From Virgibacillus sp. MSP4-1 (lineage in GTDB: Bacteria > Bacillota > Bacilli > Bacillales > Alkalibacillaceae), in contig NZ_CP048021.1 of the NCBI RefSeq assembly GCF_010092505.1, forward strand, positions 744,001 to 808,000: a stretch of DNA of 64,000 nt, written 5' to 3'. Below the pieces are notes generated by a model. The model worked only from the letters and a program-made list of their open reading frames with translations. It was not told where the DNA came from and made no database searches. This document shows, piece by piece, positions 8,105 to 16,439 of this stretch. The position numbers and the translations under genes are program-made. Position 1 is the stretch's first letter, and each line of letters begins with the position of its first letter.

Positions 8105-9307
8105 ATGAAACAACGATTAAAACATTTGGATTTTACTTTAATATTTACACCACTGGCTCTTAGTATTTTTGGACTTGTTATGATCTATAGTGCCAGCATG
8201 GTGTTAGCGGTATATGAAGGACTGAGCAGTAATCACTATTTAATAAAACAAATTCAGTGGCTGATTTTAGGTACAGGTCTGCTCTTTTTTACTGCTTTAA
8301 TCCCTTATCAAAAATACCAGAGGATTATAAAAATCACTGTTATTGGTATGCTGCTTCTTCTGATATTTGTTTTTCCTTTTGGAGAGGAAGTGAACTATGC
8401 CAAATCCTGGTATGATTTTAAAATCTTTAGTTTTCAGCCTGCAGAGGTAGCCAAGTTAGGTCTTATATTGTATTTGGCCTCTGTGTACTCTAAGAAGCTG
8501 TCTTATATTCATCAATTCGGCAAAGCTGTTATACCTCCGCTTGTAATCACAGGGTTAACCATTATTCTGATTGTCTTACAGCCGGATATAGGAACAGCGG
8601 CGATTATTATGTGTATCGCACTGAGTGTCATTGTAAGTTCAGGCATTCGTTTACGGCACCTTTTTATTTTAGGTGCAGTTGGGCCTCTTTTTCTTGCCAT
8701 TGCCATCCCGAATCTGGTTACTGATGAACGGGTGGAACGATTCACTGGAGCCTATGAACCATTTTCGGATTCCAGTGGTGGAGGTTATCAGTTAATTCAA
8801 TCGTATTTAGCCATTGGATCTGGTGGATTAACAGGAGAAGGTTTAGGAGAATCCGTTCAAAAATTGGGATATTTAACCCAGCCGCATACAGACTTTATCT
8901 TAGCGGTTGTTGCGGAAGAGTTGGGGCTTATTGGTGTGGCAATCAGTATTGGAGCTATTGCTGTTATTGTTTTAAGAGGATTATATTTTGCAAGAAGGTG
9001 TGAAGATGCTTTTGGATCCCTGTTAGCGATAGGAATTTCCTTCATGGTAGGGATTCAGGCATTTATCAATATAGGTTCTATGAGTGGTGTGCTGCCTATA
9101 ACAGGTGTAACACTGCCATTTATAAGCTATGGAGGCAGTTCCCTCTTAATCTTGATGATCTCCATGGGCATTTTAAATAATATTGCTATGCAAGTAAAAT
9201 CCAGGGAACAAACCTACACCAAAACACGCTCACAAATTCCAGATGCATCAGAAGAATCAGTGTTTTCAATTAATGAAAGGAGAGGAAGAAAAGCATGGGT
9301 GAAATAA
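8105..9307 (+). CDS. ftsW: Cell-division SEDS glycosyltransferase FtsW
   Basis: This 400-residue polytopic membrane protein belongs to the SEDS (FtsW/RodA/SpoVE) family, which polymerises lipid II into glycan strands. It shows about ten membrane segments, an early MIYSASM motif, PHTDFILAVVAEELG and LPFISYGGSS near the end. Position before pyruvate carboxylase is that of B. subtilis ftsW. The ATG at 8105 was chosen because AAGGATGA lies 7 nt upstream. It overlaps the pyc start by 13 bases. The expected partner is the division transpeptidase PBP2B, encoded at 41.2 kb. Confidence 0.9.
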   Translation: MKQRLKHLDFTLIFTPLALSIFGLVMIYSASMVLAVYEGLSSNHYLIKQIQWLILGTGLLFFTALIPYQKYQRIIKITVIGMLLLLIFVFPFGEEVNYAKSWYDFKIFSFQPAEVAKLGLILYLASVYSKKLSYIHQFGKAVIPPLVITGLTIILIVLQPDIGTAAIIMCIALSVIVSSGIRLRHLFILGAVGPLFLAIAIPNLVTDERVERFTGAYEPFSDSSGGGYQLIQSYLAIGSGGLTGEGLGESVQKLGYLTQPHTDFILAVVAEELGLIGVAISIGAIAVIVLRGLYFARRCEDAFGSLLAIGISFMVGIQAFINIGSMSGVLPITGVTLPFISYGGSSLLILMISMGILNNIAMQVKSREQTYTKTRSQIPDASEESVFSINERRGRKAWVK

Positions 9308-12300
9308 AACAAATCAATAAAGTTTTAGTGGCAAATCGAGGAGAAATTGCCATCCGTGTATTTCGAGCCTGTACGGAGCTTAATATCCGTACAGTGGCGA
9401 TTTATTCCCAGGAAGATACGGGATCCTATCATCGCTATAAGGCTGATGAAGCATACTTAGTGGGGAAAGGGAAAAAACCGATCGATGCATACTTGGATAT
9501 TGAAGGAATCATCGAAATCGCAAAACGGGTTGGAGTGGATGCCATTCATCCCGGCTACGGTTTTTTATCTGAAAATATTGACTTTGCAAAACGTTGTGAA
9601 GAAGAGGGAATTATATTCATAGGACCAAACAGTGAGCATCTGGAGATCTTTGGTGATAAGGTGAAAGCTCGACATCAGGCCATTAAAGCCGGTATACCTG
9701 TAATTCCGGGCAGTGATGGACCTGTAAAGCATTTAGAGGAAGTGGAAAAGTTTGGCCAAGAGCATGGATTTCCGATTATTATTAAAGCTGCTTTGGGAGG
9801 CGGGGGCCGCGGAATGCGGATTGTCCGGAGTCCTGAATCGTTAAATGATGCCTTTGACCGGGCAAAATCAGAAGCGAATGCAGCTTTTGGCAGTGATGAA
9901 GTCTATGTCGAAAAGCTGGTGGAAAATCCGAAACATATAGAAGTGCAAATTTTAGGGGATAAAGCCGGGAATATTGTTCATTTATATGAAAGGGATTGTT
10001 CAGTACAGCGACGTCACCAGAAAGTGGTTGAAGTAGCTCCGAGTGTTTCGCTTCCTGACAAGCTGAGACAGGACATCTGTGATGCAGCCGTTCAGTTAAT
10101 GAATGAAGTAGATTATATCAATGCTGGAACGGTCGAGTTTCTGGTGACCGATAAAGAGTTTTTCTTTATCGAGGTTAATCCAAGAGTACAGGTGGAGCAC
10201 ACCATTACAGAACAAATCACAGGTATTGATATTGTACAGACTCAAATTATGATTGCTGAAGGACATCATTTATTTGATGATAAAATTTCCATCCCACATC
10301 AAGAAGACATTCACACCACTGGATATGCCATTCAATCACGTGTAACCACAGAGGATCCCCTGAATAACTTTATGCCTGATACAGGTAAAATTATGGCCTA
10401 TCGTACAGGTGGAGGATTTGGCGTAAGACTTGATGCCGGAAACGGTTATCAGGGTGCCGTTATTTCTCCGCACTATGATTCTCTTTTAGTAAAAGTATCT
10501 ACATGGGCCCTGACTTTTGATAAAGCTGCAAGCAAAATGGTCAGAAACTTAAAGGAATTTAGAATTCGCGGGATCAAAACCAATATTCCGTTTTTGGAGA
10601 ATGTTATCCAGCACTCAAGGTTCTTAACAGGGGAATATGACACAACGTTTATCGACAAGACCCCGGAACTGTTTGTCTTTCCGAAGCGTAAGGATAGAGG
10701 AACAAAGATGCTTCGTTACATTGGTTATACAACCATCAATGGCTTTGATGGGGATGGAAAGAAGAAGAAGCCTGGCTTTTTAAATCCAAGAGTACCAAAA
10801 GTGAAACAGTCGGAAGAATACCCGTCAGGAACGAAGCAAATCCTGGATGAACAAGGACCTGAAGGCTTAGCAGACTGGCTGAAGAATCAGAAAGAAGTCT
10901 TATATACGGATACAACCTTCCGGGATGCCCATCAGTCTCTGCTTGCCACCCGTGTACGGACTAAGGATCTGTTACAAATCGCTGAGCCGACTGCACGACT
11001 ATTGCCTGAGCTATTCTCTGTGGAAATGTGGGGAGGAGCAACGTTTGATGTATCCTACCGTTTCCTTAAGGAAGACCCATGGGACCGTTTGCTGAAGCTG
11101 CGTGATAAAATGCCGAATGTTTTATTTCAAATGCTGCTTCGTGCCAATAACGCTGTCGGTTATAAGAATTATCCGGATAATGTCATTCAGGAGTTTGTCG
11201 AGAAAAGTTCAAATGCGGGAATCGATGTGTTCAGAATTTTCGATAGTTTAAATTGGGTAAAAGGAATGACGCTTGCGATTGACTCTGTTCGCTCCAATGA
11301 AAAAGTTGCTGAGGCTGCGATGTGCTACACAGGGGATATTCTGGATCCTTCAAGACCCAAGTATGATTTAGCTTACTATCGAAATTTAGCCAAGGAACTG
11401 GAGAATGCCGGAGCTCATATCCTCGGTATTAAAGATATGGCTGGTCTGTTAAAACCAGAAGCAGCCTATCAATTGATCTCGACGTTAAAAGAGTCTATTG
11501 ACATTCCTATTCATTTGCATACCCATGACACAAGCGGCAATGGAATCTTTACTTATGCTAAGGCCATCGATGCAGGAGTTGATGTAGTAGATGTAGCCAG
11601 TGGCCCGATGTCCGGCTTAACCTCACAGCCTAGTGCAAACAGTTTATTCTATGCACTGGACCACAATGAACGCAAACCACAGGTGGACATTCAGTCTTAC
11701 GAAAAGATTGGCCATTATTGGGAGGACATCCGTAAATATTACCAGGGATTTGAAAGTGGGATGAAGGCGCCACATTCAGAAATTTATCTGCACGAAATGC
11801 CAGGTGGTCAGTATAGTAATCTGCAGCAACAGGCAAAAGCTGTAGGGCTTGAAGAACGCTGGGACGATGTGAAGCAAATGTACCGACGTGTCAATGACAT
11901 GTTCGGGGATATTGTTAAAGTGACACCATCCTCTAAAGTGGTTGGGGATATGGCCCTTTACATGGTTCAGAATGATTTGACAGAGGATGACATTTACGAG
12001 CGGGGTGAATCTCTGGATTTCCCTGATAGTGTTGTTCAATTGTTCCAGGGCTATCTTGGTCAGCCTTATCAAGGGTTCCCGCAGGAGCTGCAAAGAATTG
12101 TCCTGAAAGGGAGAGAGCCGATTAAAGACCGTCCTGGGGAATTGCTGGAGAATGTAGATTTCCATGAGTTACGTGATCATTTATATCATAAGCTTAACCG
12201 TCAGATTACGAATTTTGAATTAATCACCTATGCTTTATATCCAAAGGTTTATATGGATTATAACAAGTTCTATGATCAGTATGGAGACCTGTCTGTTTTG

Positions 12301-12738
12301 GACACACCGACATTCTTCTATGGAATGCGCCTGGGAGAAGAAATTGAAGTGGAAATTGAACAGGGGAAAACCTTAATTGTTAAATTGGTTTCTATCGGTG
12401 AACCACAGCAGAATGGTACCCGGGTCATTTATTTTGAGTTAAACGGTCAGCCCCGGGAAGTGATTGTAAGGGACGAGAGCATTCAAAACCTTATCCAGGA
12501 ACGACCAAAGGCTGATAAAGATAATGATCATCAGATTGGTGCAACCATGCCTGGAACTGTTATTGATGTTTTAGTTGAAAAAGGGGAAAAGGTCCAAAAA
12601 GGCGATCACTTAATGATTACAGAAGCAATGAAGATGGAGACAACTGTACAGGCACCGTTTGATGGTAAAATTAAAAAAGTTTATGTGAAAAACTCAGAAG
12701 CTATTGAAACAGGTGACTTACTCATAGAGTTTGAATAA
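9295..12738 (+). CDS. pyc: Pyruvate carboxylase
   Basis: The 1147-residue single-chain enzyme carboxylates pyruvate to oxaloacetate, an anaplerotic step. An N-terminal biotin carboxylase domain (about 1-460) carries the ATP-grasp GGGGRGMR loop. The carboxyltransferase domain (about 530-810) opens with DTTFRDAHQSLLATR. The biotin carrier domain ends the protein, with the biotinylated lysine in EAMKM. Length is as expected. The ATG at 9295 lies inside the ftsW 3' end and follows AGGAGAGGAAG, so translation is coupled to ftsW. B. subtilis has pycA in the same place. A strong bidirectional terminator follows. Confidence 0.97.
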   Translation: MGEIKQINKVLVANRGEIAIRVFRACTELNIRTVAIYSQEDTGSYHRYKADEAYLVGKGKKPIDAYLDIEGIIEIAKRVGVDAIHPGYGFLSENIDFAKRCEEEGIIFIGPNSEHLEIFGDKVKARHQAIKAGIPVIPGSDGPVKHLEEVEKFGQEHGFPIIIKAALGGGGRGMRIVRSPESLNDAFDRAKSEANAAFGSDEVYVEKLVENPKHIEVQILGDKAGNIVHLYERDCSVQRRHQKVVEVAPSVSLPDKLRQDICDAAVQLMNEVDYINAGTVEFLVTDKEFFFIEVNPRVQVEHTITEQITGIDIVQTQIMIAEGHHLFDDKISIPHQEDIHTTGYAIQSRVTTEDPLNNFMPDTGKIMAYRTGGGFGVRLDAGNGYQGAVISPHYDSLLVKVSTWALTFDKAASKMVRNLKEFRIRGIKTNIPFLENVIQHSRFLTGEYDTTFIDKTPELFVFPKRKDRGTKMLRYIGYTTINGFDGDGKKKKPGFLNPRVPKVKQSEEYPSGTKQILDEQGPEGLADWLKNQKEVLYTDTTFRDAHQSLLATRVRTKDLLQIAEPTARLLPELFSVEMWGGATFDVSYRFLKEDPWDRLLKLRDKMPNVLFQMLLRANNAVGYKNYPDNVIQEFVEKSSNAGIDVFRIFDSLNWVKGMTLAIDSVRSNEKVAEAAMCYTGDILDPSRPKYDLAYYRNLAKELENAGAHILGIKDMAGLLKPEAAYQLISTLKESIDIPIHLHTHDTSGNGIFTYAKAIDAGVDVVDVASGPMSGLTSQPSANSLFYALDHNERKPQVDIQSYEKIGHYWEDIRKYYQGFESGMKAPHSEIYLHEMPGGQYSNLQQQAKAVGLEERWDDVKQMYRRVNDMFGDIVKVTPSSKVVGDMALYMVQNDLTEDDIYERGESLDFPDSVVQLFQGYLGQPYQGFPQELQRIVLKGREPIKDRPGELLENVDFHELRDHLYHKLNRQITNFELITYALYPKVYMDYNKFYDQYGDLSVLDTPTFFYGMRLGEEIEVEIEQGKTLIVKLVSIGEPQQNGTRVIYFELNGQPREVIVRDESIQNLIQERPKADKDNDHQIGATMPGTVIDVLVEKGEKVQKGDHLMITEAMKMETTVQAPFDGKIKKVYVKNSEAIETGDLLIEFE

Positions 12739-12745
12739 AGAGAAA

Positions 12746-12778
12746 AAAAGCGGACTTCAGAAACTGAAGTCCGCTTTT
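12746..12778. terminator. Bidirectional terminator between pyc and ctaA
   Basis: AAAAGCGGACTTCAG and CTGAAGTCCGCTTTT form a perfect 15-bp stem with a 3-base loop, between convergent genes. Confidence 0.93.
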
Positions 12779-12792
12779 GGTATGTCCGGCAC

Positions 12793-13704
12793 TTATTTTC
12801 TCTCGTTCTGTGCGCTTCTGCTGGAAAGAAGGATGAAGTAGCAGAGAAGTCCAAAGAAAACAGAAATGACCAGAGCATGGAATAAAGCGATGTATAAGTT
12901 TGCAATGGTAAGAATGATCAGTGCTCCTAAAGCAACCTGTAAAATAATCAGCAGCAGAGCAACTGTCCATCCATAATACATAACCTTATGCTTTTTATAG
13001 TTTCGGTAAATTCTAAAGAATAAATAGATAACCCAGACAAATAAAAGGCCTGCCGCCAGTCGATGTCCCATTTGTACCCATTGTATAAAACTATAGTCAA
13101 CAGGAGATAATCCCGGCTCACAGAATGGCCAGCTTATACAGGCCAGGCTTGCTTTCGCGTGCCTCACCAGCGCTCCTGTATAGACGACCACCAGAGTGTA
13201 AGCAAATAACAAGTAAAATTGTCGTCTTAGCGCGAAATCAATAGAAAGGGCTTGAGCATCAAATTTTTTATCGATTTCAAAGATAATAATCATGAGCAGG
13301 AACACAGCCGCAAATGAAATCAGTGAAATCCCAAAATGGAGCGCCAAAACAAAATCAGACTGTCCCCATACTACAGCAGCAGCGCCTATAAGTCCCTGTA
13401 CTACAAGGAAGGATATTGACATAAAGGCAAGAAATTTTGTTTCTCGTACATTCCCGTAGTATTTCCAGGCAAGAATAGATAATATTAAAACCAGGATTCC
13501 CACTGTACCGGAAACCAGTCTGTGACTTAATTCTATAATCAGTTCAAATGTTATATCAGAAGGGATGATTTCTCCCTCACATAAAGGCCAGCTTCTTCCA
13601 CAGCCCAGTCCGGATTCAGTTTTGGTAACAAGAGCCCCGCCTACCAAAACAAACAGCATACCTATTGTTGATAGTACTGACAACCATTTTAAAAACTTTA
13701 TCAT
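12793..13704 (-). CDS. ctaA: Heme A synthase CtaA
   Basis: The 303-residue membrane protein oxidises the C8 methyl of heme O to give heme A. Eight transmembrane segments in two four-helix halves are visible. Conserved histidines lie in ELSHRLVSG (first half), ALHFGISL, LVRHA, MGHRLAAGL and LFHALVIS, and cysteine pairs occur near CGRSWPLCEG and CISWPFCEP. The length and motifs match Bacillus CtaA. The ATG at 13704 follows TAGGAATC. It is transcribed divergently from ctaB, the enzyme for the preceding heme O step, as in B. subtilis. Confidence 0.95.
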   Translation of the reverse strand: MIKFLKWLSVLSTIGMLFVLVGGALVTKTESGLGCGRSWPLCEGEIIPSDITFELIIELSHRLVSGTVGILVLILSILAWKYYGNVRETKFLAFMSISFLVVQGLIGAAAVVWGQSDFVLALHFGISLISFAAVFLLMIIIFEIDKKFDAQALSIDFALRRQFYLLFAYTLVVVYTGALVRHAKASLACISWPFCEPGLSPVDYSFIQWVQMGHRLAAGLLFVWVIYLFFRIYRNYKKHKVMYYGWTVALLLIILQVALGALIILTIANLYIALFHALVISVFFGLLCYFILLSSRSAQNERK

Positions 13705-13769
13705 GATTCCTACCTACCATTCTAATATTAAAGTCCAAATTACATTTTAATATAAAAAATTGCGATGTA

Positions 13770-13788
13770 CAAAAGAAATTGTCACAAT
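13770..13788 (-). promoter_or_regulatory. Possible ResD-type operator for ctaA
   Basis: On the minus strand the element reads TTGTGACAATTTCTTTTG, resembling the ResD consensus TTGTGAAN3TTTT. It is about 65 bp upstream of ctaA, a known ResD target in B. subtilis. The call rests on consensus similarity only. Confidence 0.35.
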
Positions 13789-13999
13789 TTGATTACAAAA
13801 ATGTGCTATTATGGATATATAAGGTTTTCACTATTTTCACGTAAATAAGCATAAAAAGGTTGCATCTTTACCATATCTTTGCTAGAAATAAATAGGGTTG
13901 GTCATTTCATAATAATCCCATAACTACATATCTTTACTAACTTAATGTCAAACTGAATTTAGGGTAAAAATCAAATTTAAGGGAAATGTCATAAATTTG

Positions 14000-14024
14000 T
14001 CACACAAACGCTTATGATGTGTGA
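14000..14024. promoter_or_regulatory. Inverted repeat upstream of ctaB
   Basis: TCACAC and GTGTGA are separated by 13 bases, about 145 bp before ctaB. The symmetry suggests a dimeric regulator site; the protein is unknown. Confidence 0.3.
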
Positions 14025-14166
14025 TTAAATAGATGTAAGCAATCATTATGATGAACTATAATGGGAATTTTGAAGTGTATTTTAAGGACGATTCAAACGG
14101 TCGTACTTCCTGATATAGCAGAATGAATGTGTACTTAATGAACAGAGAGGAAGGTAACGTTTAAAA

Positions 14167-15111
14167 ATGAGTAACCCTAAATCAATTGGGACTAATCCTG
14201 CACTGATTGAAACATCAGACAAGGACTACGATAAAACGAATTCGCTTTGGTCCGATTTTCTGGCTTTGATAAAAATTGGGATTATTAATTCAAACCTGAT
14301 GACAACCTTTGCCGGCTTCTGGCTTGCATTATTTATTACGCAATCACAGTTTTCCCAGTATTGGGTTAACCTGATCATAACGTTGGCTGGTACAGCATTA
14401 GTGATTGCCGGAGGATGTATTTTAAACAATTATTATGATCAGGATATTGATCAAAAGATGACCAGGACGATTAAACGTCCAACGGTAACAGGAACAATGT
14501 CGAATTCTCTTGTTATCAGATTGGGTATTGGTTTTTCCGTTATTGGACTGCTGGCCCTGTGGCTGACTTCTCCTATGTCAGCACTTTTTGGGTTTATAGG
14601 CTGGTTCACTTATGTGGTTCTATATACGATGTGGTCCAAACGACGCTATACAATCAATACCATTATTGGAAGCTTTTCAGGTGCAGCACCTCCATTAATT
14701 GGCTGGTTCGCTGTAGATACCGGCTTTCATCCACTTGCTTTTGTACTGTTTCTTATCTTATTTATATGGCAGACACCACACTTTTTGGCATTGGCCATGA
14801 TGAAAACAAAGGAGTATAAGGAAGCAGGTATTCCAATGCTTCCGGTTGTTCATGGATTTTCCATTACCAAAAGGCAAATGACGATTTATGTAGCATGTTT
14901 ACTGCCATTACCTTTTTATTTTGGTTCATTAGGGACAATCTTTTTAGTATTGGCTTCTATATTAAATATAGGTTGGTTAATACTATCCATAAGTGGCTTC
15001 TTTATGAAAGATGATTTAAAGTGGGCCAAACGTATGTTTATTTATTCACTGAATTATTTAACCATCATTTCTTTAGCAATGGTGATTGCCACCATTCCGT
15101 CATTTTTCTAA
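14167..15111 (+). CDS. ctaB: Heme O synthase CtaB (protoheme farnesyltransferase)
   Basis: This 314-residue UbiA-family prenyltransferase farnesylates heme B to heme O in the membrane. The prenyl-diphosphate binding motif NNYYDQDIDQKM lies near residues 89-100, followed by RTIKRP. Nine hydrophobic segments are apparent, and TKEYKEAGIPMLP is the second conserved loop. Length is normal. GAGAGGAAGG lies upstream of the ATG at a slightly long spacing. It opens the ctaBCDEF cluster; a hairpin between ctaB and ctaC may set how much transcript continues. Confidence 0.95.
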   Translation: MSNPKSIGTNPALIETSDKDYDKTNSLWSDFLALIKIGIINSNLMTTFAGFWLALFITQSQFSQYWVNLIITLAGTALVIAGGCILNNYYDQDIDQKMTRTIKRPTVTGTMSNSLVIRLGIGFSVIGLLALWLTSPMSALFGFIGWFTYVVLYTMWSKRRYTINTIIGSFSGAAPPLIGWFAVDTGFHPLAFVLFLILFIWQTPHFLALAMMKTKEYKEAGIPMLPVVHGFSITKRQMTIYVACLLPLPFYFGSLGTIFLVLASILNIGWLILSISGFFMKDDLKWAKRMFIYSLNYLTIISLAMVIATIPSFF

Positions 15112-15115
15112 TATC

Positions 15116-15152
15116 GTTAGGCGAATAAACCATTATTCCCTAACTTTATATT
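15116..15152 (+). terminator. Attenuator-like hairpin between ctaB and ctaC
   Basis: GTTAGG-GAATAA pairs with TTATTC-CCTAAC around a 4-base loop with one bulged C, then TTTATATT follows. It lies 4 bases after the ctaB stop. With no clear promoter before ctaC, partial read-through is likely. Confidence 0.55.
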
Positions 15153-15194
15153 CATATTTAACACAACATAAAAGAGAAAGAGGGGTATGAATTC

Positions 15195-16397
15195 ATGAAA
15201 GGATGGATGGGCAGGTTTCGAGCACTGTTTTTACTAGGTGGATTAGCACTGGTTCTTTCAGGTTGTGGAAACCCGTACTTAAGTGCCTTGCAGCCGAAAG
15301 GTGAAGGCTCAGACATGATTATGGACCTTATGATCCTGAGTATTGTTATCATGCTGTTTGTATTTTTGGTTGTTATGGCTATTTATGTATTTGTTTTAGT
15401 TAAGTTCCGTCAGAAAAAAGGACAGGAAGATTATATTCCTAAACAGGTTGAGGGGAACCGTGTATTGGAAACAATATGGACTGTTATTCCTATTATTTTG
15501 CTGTTGATCTTAGCGGTTCCAACTGTACAATATACATTTGCATTATCTGATACCACCCCTGAAACTCCTGAAGGTGAAGAAGCAGAAAACGCGGAAGAAG
15601 CTCTCTGGATTGATGTAACAGGTAAGCAGTTCTGGTGGAATTTTGATTACCGGGACAAAAACGTTCAAACCAGTCAGGACTTATATATTCCGACTGACAG
15701 AAGAGTTTACATCAAGTTAAGTTCAGGAGATGTAATCCATTCCTTCTGGGTACCGGCAATTTCTGGTAAGATGGACGTAAACCCTGGTAAAAATGAAAAT
15801 GAAATGTTTATTCAGGCAGATGAAGAAGGAGTCTACTGGGGCCATTGTGCTGAGTTTTGCGGACCTTCTCACTCCTTAATGGACTTTAGAATTGTAGCTG
15901 TTAGTCCAGGAGAGTTTGATCAGTGGTTATCCGATATGCAGAATGTGGATCCGGAAGCTGAACCGGAAAGTGAATCAGCCAGAGAAGGTAAGAAGTTATT
16001 CTCTGAAAACAGCTGTTTAGGCTGTCACGCTGTAGGTTCTTCACCGGCTATGATGGGACCGAATGTAACAAACTTCGGTGACCGTTCCAAAGTTGCCGGA
16101 ATTCTTGATTATAATAAGGATAATATTGTGAGCTGGATTCTGGACCCTGAGCAGCATAAGCCTGGAAACCAGATGACAGGTAACTATACAGTTCCAAGTA
16201 AAGAGGATGCTGAAAAGATTGCTGATTATCTCATGTCGCTAAGTCCAAGTAAAATTGGACCAGACGATGCAAAAGATGATGACTACATCAAGCCACAGAA
16301 GGATGAAGAATCTGATAATAAGAACGAGAACGAAGAAAATAATGAAGCAGAAGATAGTGATGAAAACACAAATGAACAACAATCAGAAGAAGAGTAA
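15195..16397 (+). CDS. ctaC: caa3-type cytochrome c oxidase subunit II (CtaC)
   Basis: The 400-residue lipoprotein (lipobox LVLSGC, Cys24) has two membrane helices (about 40-70 and 93-115). An outer CuA domain follows with ligands H182, C218, C222, H226 and M229, then a fused cytochrome c domain with CLGCH at 274-278. It accepts electrons from the quinol pathway and passes them through CuA to CtaD. Residues 357-400 form a highly acidic Asp/Glu/Asn tail, not found at this length in the roughly 356-residue B. subtilis CtaC. The tail would be on the outer face of the membrane. Confidence 0.95.
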   Translation: MKGWMGRFRALFLLGGLALVLSGCGNPYLSALQPKGEGSDMIMDLMILSIVIMLFVFLVVMAIYVFVLVKFRQKKGQEDYIPKQVEGNRVLETIWTVIPIILLLILAVPTVQYTFALSDTTPETPEGEEAENAEEALWIDVTGKQFWWNFDYRDKNVQTSQDLYIPTDRRVYIKLSSGDVIHSFWVPAISGKMDVNPGKNENEMFIQADEEGVYWGHCAEFCGPSHSLMDFRIVAVSPGEFDQWLSDMQNVDPEAEPESESAREGKKLFSENSCLGCHAVGSSPAMMGPNVTNFGDRSKVAGILDYNKDNIVSWILDPEQHKPGNQMTGNYTVPSKEDAEKIADYLMSLSPSKIGPDDAKDDDYIKPQKDEESDNKNENEENNEAEDSDENTNEQQSEEE

Positions 16398-16439
16398 TTT
16401 GTGAAAGTCGTCAAGATCTTTTAAAGGGAGGTTATTGAG

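Larger units (their letters stand above)
13705..14166. other. 462-bp divergent control region, ctaA-ctaB
   Basis: No ORF is supported. The region is very AT-rich and must hold promoters for both heme A genes. It contains a minus-strand TTGTGACAATTTCTTTT (13770-13788), close to the ResD pattern reported for B. subtilis, and a TCACAC...GTGTGA inverted repeat (14000-14024). Confidence 0.6.

Noticed and set aside
11776-12165. 129-codon minus-strand ORF inside pyc
   Set aside because: It is antisense to the pyruvate carboxylase domain, with no start signals and no recognisable motifs.
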